Shown here piece by piece: positions 55,985 to 64,000 of a stretch of 64,000 nucleotides of DNA. Source of the stretch: Astrothelium macrocarpum (lineage: Eukaryota > Ascomycota > Dothideomycetes > Trypetheliales > Trypetheliaceae); the NCBI GenBank assembly GCA_021030915.1, contig JAGEMR010000133.1, forward strand, positions 1 through 64,000. Direction: 5' to 3'. The notes beneath the pieces are model-generated. The model saw only the letters and a list, made by a program, of their open reading frames with translations, ran no database searches and was not told where the DNA came from. Every line of letters begins with the position of its first letter. Position 1 is the stretch's first letter. Made by a program: the position numbers and the translations under genes.

Positions 55985-58900
55985 ATGGTCGGGCTAACTT
56001 CTGCTGCTGGCCTTGTTGGCTTCCTTGCTGAGCCGGATCCCCAAGTTCAGACTTATGCCTTGGCACGCCTAAACGAGGACATCGATACATTATGGACTGA
56101 GGTTGCCCCATCAATATCACAAATGTCAGTATGCTGTTTGCATGTATAGGAGCTATAGACTCCAATACTATCGCCGTATGATATCTGTTGAACCGTTTTT
56201 TGCATCACTTTTTCGTATTCGACGAGCAAAAGCTTCTCATAACCCGATGCTGACCCATCTCGACATTTAGTGAGGCTCTTTACGAGGACGAAACCTTTCC
56301 GCAACGAGAACTGGCAGCTCTTGTAGCTTCAAAAGTTTATTACCAGCTAGGTGAATATAATGAGTCGATGACCTTTGCCCTTGGTGCAGGCAAGCTCTTT
56401 GAACTGGATCGATCGGGCGAATTCGAAGACACTATCGTCGCCAAATGCGTAGATACCTATGTCGCCCTTTCAAGCCTATATAACCCTCCGAAGCCAGCAT
56501 CCTCTGTTTCTCGAGAACCCAATCAGCTCACAACCTCTTTCCCAACTGGTGCAAATGGAGAAAAGAGCAACACGGCAGCTGGGCTCGCCTCACCGACGAC
56601 TCCCTTCTCACAGTCAAGTCTCCCATCCAAATCGCTTCTTTCGCGTCAGGACTCTCGTACGTTTGACCCAACTCTTCCAGGCGGTGGCAACGCCGGCATC
56701 CCCGGAGCACATCCCTCTCCCCTAGCTTTGAATCGGAACACACAAAAAGCTCTTCAAGCCGTAATCAACCGCTTGTTTGAGGTTTGCTACAATGCTGGAG
56801 CATACAGACAGGTTGTTGGAATTGCTGTGGAGGCTCGAAACCTTTCCGTCCTCCGCGAAGCAATTCTGCGAGCGAGTGAAGATGGCAAAGCTGCTGGGAA
56901 GAAGGGAATAGGAGGGATGCGAGACAAGAGTGAAGAGCTAATGGATTATCTCCTCGATATTTGCATGAATGTTGTGCAGGAGCGAGGCCTCAGGAACGAG
57001 ATCTTACAGCTGATCCTTGACCTTCTCAATCAGATACCCAGTCCCGATTACTTTGCAATCGCCAAATGTGTCGTCTACCTCAATGAATACTCAATGGCAT
57101 CGCACATGTTGAAGCATTTGGTGGAGCAAAACAATACAAGCGCCCGCGCAATCGCATACCAACTATCATTCGATCTTTACGATAATGGTACACAAGAATT
57201 TTTATCAAAGGTCATGGATGAGCTTCCCGAAGCCGAGGATAAAAAGGAGGACAAACCTCAGATGAATGGCAGTGCTCACCATGACAGGCCAGAGCCCTCG
57301 GAATCAGACCGCTTATTGGCAGAAGTCGAGAATCGACAAGATGGCAGGACTTCTCTACCCGTGTCGCGAACAAAACAACGGCCCGTCTCGGACGAGGAGC
57401 GCAAAGTGTATGACTCAGTCCGCCACATTCTGCGAGGAACCAAAAGTATCGAACTTAATCTCGAGTTCCTCTATCGAAACAACAAAGCCGATCGAAACAT
57501 CTTGAACAAGATTAGGGACAGCCTTGAAGCGCGCAATTCGATATTCCATGTTGCAACTACGGTAGCACAGGCTTTCAGCAATGCTGGAACAACGAACGAC
57601 AGCTTCTTTCGTGACAACCTTGAATGGCTTGGAAAAGCTGTCAATTGGTCCAAATTTACGGCAACGGCCGCACTAGGAGTCTTACACAAGGGCAACATCG
57701 GCCAAGGACAAAAACTTCTGGAGCCCTACTTACCCAAGGAAAGCAGTGTTGCCGGTTCGACTTATAGTCAAGGAGGTGCACTTTACGCCCTCGGTTTGAT
57801 ATACTCCAACCATGGGACTCACGTTCTGGATTACCTCCGAGATCAATTCAAGCGCGCGACAGATGAAGTCGTTCAACACGGTGGAGCTTTGGGACTTGGC
57901 GTTGCAGCCATGGCAACTGGTAGCGAAGACTTGTTCGAGGAGCTGAAAATAGTTTTGTACTCCGACAGTGCGGTTTCCGGTGAGGCTGTGGGACTTGCAA
58001 TGGGCTTGATCATGCTCGGTTCAGGGAATGAAAAAGCTGTCTCTGAACTCCTCCAATAGTGAGCCAACCTTATCCCTGCCTGTGTCTATAAAATAGTATC
58101 TCTCGATTTCTCGGCTAACATTGTCTCTGCAGTGCGCACGAAACAGCCCACGAAAAGATTGTCCGAGGATGTGCATTAGGTATTGCGGTCACAATGCTGA
58201 GCTGTCAAGAGGGTGCAGATGCGTTAATTCAGGGTCTCTTGGACGATCCTCAACCTGCTCTACGCTACTCAGGGGTGTGTACCCTTGCCTTGGCTTACTG
58301 CGGAACTGGAAGTAACAAGGCGGTTCGCAAACTTCTGCATGCTGCTGTAAGCGATGTGAGCGATGACGTTCGGAGGATGGCAGTAATGAGCCTCGGTTTC
58401 ATTTTGTTCAGGAAGCCGTCTGCTGTCCCACGTATCGTCGAACTTCTCTCCGAATCCTATAACCCACATGTACGCTACGGAGCAGCAATGTGCCTTGGTC
58501 TAGCTGCTGCAGGCACCGGTCTTGAAGAAGCCATTGATATTCTTGAGCCCATGACCAAAGATTCCCAAGACTTTGTCAGACAAGGTGCGTTTTTAGCAAG
58601 CGCTTTGATCATGGTGCAACAAAACGAAGCCCAGAATCCAAAGGCGGGAACCATCCGAAAAACGCTTCAAAAAGTGGTTAGCGACCGACATGAAGAGGCC
58701 ATGACGAAATGGGGGGCTTCTGTTAGTCTCGGTATTCTTGACGCAGGAGGTAGAAATTGCACGATTTCGCTTCAAACGCAGACTGGAAACCTTAATATGA
58801 ATGGGATCGTGAGCGCCTTGATCTTTACACAGTACTGGTATTGGTTTCCCTTTACCTTGTTCCTCTCTGGGGCCATGACTCCCACCGCCATCATCGGCGT

Positions 58901-59709
58901 GGATCAAGATCTCGAGATTCCCAATTTCAAATTTCATAGCGCGACTCGGCCAAGTGTATTCGGATATCCGCCAGAACAAGAAGTCAAGACGTCGGAAGAA
59001 CCCGAAAAGGTCAAAACGGCTGTGCTTTCGACGACTGCGCAGGCCAAGAGAAGGAAACAGGCAAAGGAGCGACAGGCACGAAGAGAAAGCATGGACGTGG
59101 ATCACACACCCACAACCCCCAAAGCTGTCGACGATGACAAGATGGATGTAGACGAGGACACGCAAAAGCCCATCAAAGACGACAAAAACGAAGAGGCCGT
59201 CACCGAATCAAAGACGGAAAATGGCGAAAAGGACGGAACGCCAGCGCCCGAAGGCACATCCAAGAAAAAGGCTGAGAAGGAAAAAGTTGGATACGAGCTC
59301 GAGAACATGTCGAGAGTTCTTCCAGCACAACTAAAGTACATTAGCTTTCCCGAGGAGCGTTACAGACCAGTGAAAAAGGTGCGTTGATTGGTTAAGCAGG
59401 ACTTGCGACAAAAGGACTAACTCTGTGCAGGCGACTGGTGGTGTTATTCTGCTCACCGACACCAAGCCCTCGGAAGCCAAAAACCTCCTGGAAATGCGAG
59501 CAAAGAAGACTTCGACAGCCGCTGCCCCTGCCGCTGGTGGCGCACAACAGAGCAATAACGCCACAGGTACCGCTACTGATACCACCGCCAGTGGAGGTGC
59601 AGCTGCCGGCGCTGGTGTCTTGACGGCGGTGGACGAAGACGACGACGGCGAGGAAGCAGAGGTGCCTCATGAGTTTGACTATCAGACTGACAACGAGGAG
59701 AATGAATAG
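55985..59709 (+). CDS. RPN2: 26S proteasome regulatory subunit RPN2
   Basis: Exons 55985-56124, 56271-58058, 58133-59378 and 59431-59709 give 1,150 residues over introns of 146, 74 and 52 bp. RPN2 is the large scaffold of the 19S base, next to Rpn1 and the Rpn10/Rpn13 ubiquitin receptors. The start MVGLTSAAGLVGFLAEPDPQVQTYAL and the helical N-terminal domain are typical. From about residue 420 onward come the proteasome/cyclosome repeats, with the usual GALYALGLI, GGALGLGVAAMATG, GAMCLGLAAAGTG and GASVSLGILDAGGRN units. A conserved QYWYWFPFTLFLS segment follows. The C-terminus is acidic and Lys-rich and holds the end NNATGTATD...TDNEENE. Insertions near residues 135-190 and 310-380 are Ser/Pro-rich and disordered-looking, which explains the extra length. 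Confidence 0.96.
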
Positions 59710-60068
59710 TCGGGCAGAATCAGAGTCTAGACTCTTTGTCGCGTCTCATCATCATCTCGTGCCAAGTTGTGTACGGAGTGTAATCTTCCCTTTCCATCAG
59801 CCTCAAACGCATCTTCTTCCCACGCCCTTGCATTACTATCACCACCCTTTCATATTCTCGTGCTCTCACTGCATCAGGACTTTGGAGCGTATCAGGAAAC
59901 CCAAGGCACACCGTGTGGGGGAAGAGTTTAGACTGCCTAGCTTGCTGCTAGTCCTAGCTAGGCGTTGTATAATACACTACCATTCCATTATATTTCAACC
60001 TTGCAGGATCGAATTGTGACATGTGCATACAGTTTGGAGCAATTGAATGCTGTTGAGATTTACATTGA
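59710..60068. other. Short convergent 3' region
   Basis: These 359 bp lie between the convergent RPN2 and COX10 stop codons. Nothing beyond 3' untranslated-type sequence is seen. One GTACGGAGTGTA word occurs at about 59770. Confidence 0.45.
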
Positions 60069-61655
60069 TCATATCAAGTTGGTTACCTTCTGTGGACCTC
60101 TATAGTTGTGCTTATCTTCTTCATCGTCCTCGTCTTCGACCCCTTCGCCCAACGAGCCCTTCCAAACCCTCTCCCAGAGTCCTTTCTTTTGTGCCATGGC
60201 GAGAACAAGGACAATCGGCAAATGCCATACACTTGCCCAAAACAGGCCTCTCGCTGATCCCCGTTCGCCGGTACGCCTCCAAAACTTCCACGCTTCAGCC
60301 GTCATCCAAGTATTGACCAACCCGCTCGTTGCTACAAAGCCCCAGTCGGTGACGCCATAATAACTCAATCCGATGCAAATGGGAAACATCAACACCGAAT
60401 ATCGAAGAGCAATCCGCGCGTTTGCTTTCGGCGAAACCCAGCAGAGCATCCGCATGCCTGCTGTCCTATATTCCTCTCTAATCGAGTGTGACAGCGCGTT
60501 GAAATGAGGAAACTGCCAAGCAAACAAGAGCGCAGCCAACAACCAGCCACCAACACTGCTGCCGTCCCGCGCGAAAAGAAGCTCCTGCCACCCAGGATCC
60601 GCAATGGACCCTTCGGTAGATCGGTAACTCGAGGCACACTGCCCAGCAGCAGCGGCCCAGCCCATCAATGGCGGGATCGCGCCAACGAGCGCCCCTGCCC
60701 ACGTATTCAGCACACTCAGCCGCTTCATCGGCGTGTACACGCCAGCGTAGAGCACGATATTCGCGAGCCCGAGCGAAGCCACAGTGGGGTTGACGCCAAA
60801 GTAGAGGCCGCCGCAGCCTGCCACGCCCGTCAGGAGGGCGAAGACGAGGGCGCCGCGCTTGGAGAGCAAGCCGCGCACCAGCGGGCGGTTGCGGGTGCGG
60901 CTCATCTTGCCGTCGCTGTCGGGTTCGTAGAGCATGTTGAGCGCGTTGGCGCTGCTGCACGCGAGCGCGGTGCCGGTGCTGAGGAACAGTAGGATGAGCG
61001 GGGACAGCGAGGGCACGGTGGTGGCGGATGAGAGGAGGATCGAGGGGACCGGGTAGATGGCGTAGGAGGCGGTGGTGGTGAGGACGATGAGGAAGGAGAG
61101 GCGTGGTTTGGAGAGGGCGAGGTAGGCGGCGAGGCGACGTCGGAGGGAATTGGCGGGGAGGGAGGAGGATATGGTGGAGAGACAGGAAGAGGCGTCGGGG
61201 GGGATGGATTGTTGGTCTGGGGACGCTCTTGAGTGTTCTTGCTTCAGCCTTTTTCTTCGACGATGTGGAAGCTCCGAGTTCTCCTCCAAGGAGTGTTGGA
61301 GGCCAGTAGAAGAGTCGATATCTCCATCTTGAGCTACGGCCACGGTTGATGCAGCTTTAACTCCCGAACGTGGTGGTAGATGGCGTGTTTTTTGGCGGGC
61401 AATTGACTCCCCAAGCTGACCGGCTTTCGAGGCCGTAAGGATGTCTCGCAGTGTATCATTAGCAGAGAAATATTCTCTCCTGAAAGCACCCCTCTTTGGT
61501 TGTAGACCAGCAAATGCTATGGGGGCAGAAGATGTGTTCGAAATGGATCGCTTTGAGCGCAGTGGGACACTGTAGATTTTGCGGAGGCACTGTGAACAGA
61601 CATTGCCAAGCTCGTGAGATGGAAAAGGCCCTTTCAAGCGCGACAGTTGTATCAT
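60069..61655 (-). CDS. COX10: Protoheme IX farnesyltransferase (haem O synthase)
   Basis: This single-exon gene encodes 528 residues from the ATG at 61655. It farnesylates haem B to haem O for cytochrome oxidase in the mitochondrial inner membrane. The first aspartate-rich motif of the UbiA family is present as NALNMLYEPDSDGKMSRTRNRPL. The second site is in the YTPMKRLSVLNTWAGALVGAIPPLMGW loop, and HFNALSHSIREEYRTAGMRML follows. Seven or eight membrane segments run from about residue 180 to 490. The long N-terminus (about 170 residues) is basic with few acids at first and then charged; it contains the mitochondrial import signal. The protein is longer than yeast Cox10 (462) because of this N-terminus. 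It is convergent with RPN2. Confidence 0.95.
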   Translation of the reverse strand: MIQLSRLKGPFPSHELGNVCSQCLRKIYSVPLRSKRSISNTSSAPIAFAGLQPKRGAFRREYFSANDTLRDILTASKAGQLGESIARQKTRHLPPRSGVKAASTVAVAQDGDIDSSTGLQHSLEENSELPHRRRKRLKQEHSRASPDQQSIPPDASSCLSTISSSLPANSLRRRLAAYLALSKPRLSFLIVLTTTASYAIYPVPSILLSSATTVPSLSPLILLFLSTGTALACSSANALNMLYEPDSDGKMSRTRNRPLVRGLLSKRGALVFALLTGVAGCGGLYFGVNPTVASLGLANIVLYAGVYTPMKRLSVLNTWAGALVGAIPPLMGWAAAAGQCASSYRSTEGSIADPGWQELLFARDGSSVGGWLLAALLFAWQFPHFNALSHSIREEYRTAGMRMLCWVSPKANARIALRYSVLMFPICIGLSYYGVTDWGFVATSGLVNTWMTAEAWKFWRRTGERGSARGLFWASVWHLPIVLVLAMAQKKGLWERVWKGSLGEGVEDEDDEEDKHNYRGPQKVTNLI

Positions 61656-62161
61656 CGGGCCACGAGAAAGAGACTCGTTATGCAAACACGGTCATAGTGA
61701 TGGTAAGATAGCCGGCGATTCCACTGTTCGACTGCTTATATAATCATGTCCGTGTGTGCACTAATGGCTTCAGCTTGAAAAGTGCCTTATGAGGCAAGTT
61801 TTCAAACATTGCCAAACAATCCGTTCTGCCGAATGCCAAACCCGCTTTCCTTTGGCAAGAACAAGGCTTTTCCATTCGAGTCAGGTGGTAGGTTCGGACA
61901 ATAAATCATTGCACAAGTGACATGAGAGTCTGCGAGTAGTACGGAGTACTTGGGCGGTGCAAATCTCAACCTTACGACCGAGTCAACTAAATTATCACCC
62001 GACAATCAACTTCAAAACTGCCTTGCCAACTGTGATGTGACATCAAGCAGTAGTGGCGTATGTCTCTGCCTATCATGTTTCTGCCTGACGTATGAAATAA
62101 ATTTCTTTCCTTTCTTCCCTCTTCGTCTCACTTCGTCTATTCGATTTTGTGAATATCAATC
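61656..62161. promoter_or_regulatory. Divergent promoter region of COX10 and the membrane-protein gene
   Basis: These 506 bp hold the two start regions. A palindrome, AGTACGGAGTACT, is at 61938-61950. Pyrimidine-rich leader sequence (62100-62160) precedes the plus-strand gene. Confidence 0.45.
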
Positions 62162-62871
62162 ATGTACCCTCTGGAGTCGCTCGCTCGACGAATCATTCGA
62201 ACTGCTACCTTTGTTCTTGCCATTTTGCTCTTCCCTGTTCTTTATCAAGCCAGAGCACTCGGTCTCTCCGACATTGCTTTTCTCCTTCTCTCCAGCTTCC
62301 ATCTGCTTTCTCTCACCTTCTTACCTCACTACGATGGTCAAATAGAACCAGAGACCGTTCAAACATCGAGGTGGCTTGGGAGTAACCACGAACAGTTGAA
62401 ATTTGGGACGCGGCTGCTGGCAGCAACGGATATCCTTTTTTCGTTCACTTATAGTTTGATGGCAATGCGACTTTCTCTGCATTATCATGATTGGTCGACT
62501 GAACCTTTCACGTTTGTATGGGATGTCACGGCTGCCGTGATGCTGATCTTTCAATCGTGAGTCCCCCACTTTCGGTCTAAATACTTTACTCTGCTGTTTA
62601 ACTCCCGCTCAAAATTTCGTTTTGGTTTTGCTGCTGGTACTGATTACAACTACCAAAAAGTCTTCTCTATGCCTCGCTTCCACTCACGTGGCTATTCCTT
62701 GGATTGCTTGAACGTATCCTGAGACGCTTCATAGGGTGCCGGCAATGTGAGACTGCGTGTCATCGCCAGCAATGCGCCGACAATCCGAGTCGAGATCACC
62801 TTGATTGTCTCCGGGACGGAGAAGTTAAAGTGTGCCTTTCAACGACGGAGAAAGAAGAGCAACACATGTAG
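62162..62871 (+). CDS. Hypothetical multi-pass membrane protein, 201 aa
   Basis: Exons 62162-62556 and 62661-62871 are joined over a 104 bp intron; phases agree and the second exon continues a membrane helix. Four hydrophobic segments are visible: about 12-29 (TATFVLAILLFPVLY), 36-54 (IAFLLLSSFHLLSLTFL), 87-103 (AATDILFSFTYSLMAM) and about 120-150 (DVTAAVMLIFQSLLYASLPLTWLFLGLL). Then comes a Cys-rich tail (GCRQCETACHRQQCADN). The loop after segment two, with DGQIEPETVQTSRWLG, is hydrophilic. I do not recognise the family. The gene is divergent from COX10. Confidence 0.7.
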
Positions 62872-63206
62872 CAAAAGTCTTAATGGAATAGCAAAATGCA
62901 AAGCTGTCATCACCAAGGAAACTGCTATATTGATTTACTTTGTTACAGCAAGTCTAGCTAGCAAATCGAAAGCATGCCGTCTATTTCCACCATCATCATA
63001 GTCGTAAATGCACCCTCATTGATTCATTTCGCTTCCCAGCCAACACGTTTTGGCTTTTAATCATCAACTACACTGTCCCTTCCTTGCTTAGCTCGTCTGC
63101 ATTCCACAAGAGACTCTTTCAAACAATCACCTGGTTTCTCACAAAACCCCTTCAATCCATTCACATTGCTACGCTCTCTACAAGTAGTCTGGCTCCTCAC
63201 TATCCC
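62872..63206. other. 3' region between the membrane-protein and pyruvate kinase genes
   Basis: These 335 bp lie between convergent genes. A short open frame on the plus strand (ending 63001) is only a reading of the 3' region. No RNA gene is seen. Confidence 0.45.
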
Positions 63207-64000
63207 TCAGGCGCTCGGATCTAAACCCAAGTTCTCTTCGGCAGGTACGATGCGGAGGGTATTTGTATGTCCCATACCCCCACGCCAACCTTGGACACAG
63301 ATGACGGTGTCGCCCTTGTTGAGAACGCCAAGCTTAGTAGCGCTGACGATGCCCCACTTCAGGCGGCGATCAACATCTTCCTGCCAAGGAGTGCTGTTAA
63401 AGTCTGGTTTCTCTTCGTCAAATAAAAAGGGGTACACGCCGCGATAGAGGTGGGAGTACTGTGAGGGACATTGAAATTAGCATGCCAAGTAGGACTTTCA
63501 ATTAAGAAAAACAAGCATCGGTACTTACACGAGAGGCACGGGCGTTGCGTGTGACCATGATGATTGGGCAAACTGGACGATACTTGGAGATAAGGCGGGC
63601 CGTGTTGCCACTGTGAGCTCGTCAATCTTCTTTGCCCTTCTCCGATTCTGTGTGAGACGTCTTACCTGGTGGTGAGGACAAGAATGGCGCCCGCATTCTG
63701 TTCTAGACTTGCACTTACAGCAGCCATGGCGCACGTTTCCATTGTGGGAGCAGGTGTCAACTGGATTTTCCTCAACTCGTCAAATGCGCTGACATATGGG
63801 ATAGCCACCTCAGCCAGTAGGCATGTTTCGTGCATCATAGTGACGGCTTCCTTGGGGTAGTTGCCCTTTGCCGTCTCACCAGACAACATGACACAGTCTG
63901 CACCATCGAGCACGGCATTTCCAACGTCACTGACCTCAGCACGGGTGGGTCGAGGATTGTAGGTCATGCTCTCCAACATTTGGGTTGCGCAAATGGCCGG
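63207..64000 (-). CDS. PYK1: Pyruvate kinase, C-terminal part (5' end beyond window)
   Basis: The visible exons are 63666-64000 (open at the edge), 63529-63610 and 63207-63458, with introns of 55 and 70 bp. The reading begins [49 protein letters not shown], the highly conserved end of the catalytic barrel, and continues through [23 protein letters not shown] of the C-terminal domain. It ends [18 protein letters not shown] and a stop. The enzyme transfers phosphate from PEP to ADP in the cytosol, the last step of glycolysis. About two thirds of the gene lies to the right of the window. PYK1 is the yeast-style name; fungi also use pkiA. Confidence 0.95.

Noticed and set aside
1..64000. CRISPR array, prophage or bacterial operon features
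   Set aside because: None seen. The window is a fungal nuclear sequence, and the only regular repeats are the 398-bp tandem units.

Overview
This 64 kb window comes from a nuclear chromosome of a filamentous ascomycete (Pezizomycotina). The genes have short introns of about 50-80 bp with GT-AG (rarely GC-AG) borders. The proteins include typical fungal families: a Zn2Cys6 regulator, a Cet1-type RNA triphosphatase and an MFS drug transporter. The left end is an extremely AT-rich island with decayed repeats, as repeat-induced point mutation (RIP) produces. I cannot name the species.

Layout. 1-4860: AT-rich repeat island with a 398 bp tandem duplication, a candidate inverted-repeat element and no intact gene. 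4999-6700: a complete but mutated Tc1/mariner transposon flanked by TA duplications. 7111-18447: succinate-semialdehyde dehydrogenase, a small hypothetical protein, a PlsC-type acyltransferase with a long tail, a bicupin, an ABM-like protein with a zinc ribbon, a zinc-knuckle relic and a repeat-bearing low-complexity protein. 19222-22428: a small catabolic-looking group of MBL-fold hydrolase, carboxymuconolactone decarboxylase-like protein and 3-hydroxyisobutyrate dehydrogenase-like protein. 22429-27704: a gene desert. 27705-32582: a three-repeat Myb protein and a PIN-like protein. 34047-34261: a tRNA-Pro(AGG) gene with an odd D-loop insertion, and a half tRNA-Leu.

34827-46066 looks like a regulator-centred metabolic cluster: Zn2Cys6 factor, AhpD-like protein, 3-oxoacid CoA-transferase, MFS transporter, SDR and cupin. 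47395-64000 is housekeeping: mRNA 5'-triphosphatase (CET1), NAD+ synthetase (QNS1, ten introns and two 11-nt microexons), proteasome subunit RPN2, COX10, a small membrane protein and the 3' end of pyruvate kinase, which runs off the window.

Exon structures were assembled by eye from splice signals, reading phase and remembered family conservation. No alignment or transcript data were available. Where several starts were possible I chose the first in-frame ATG giving a sensible N-terminus.
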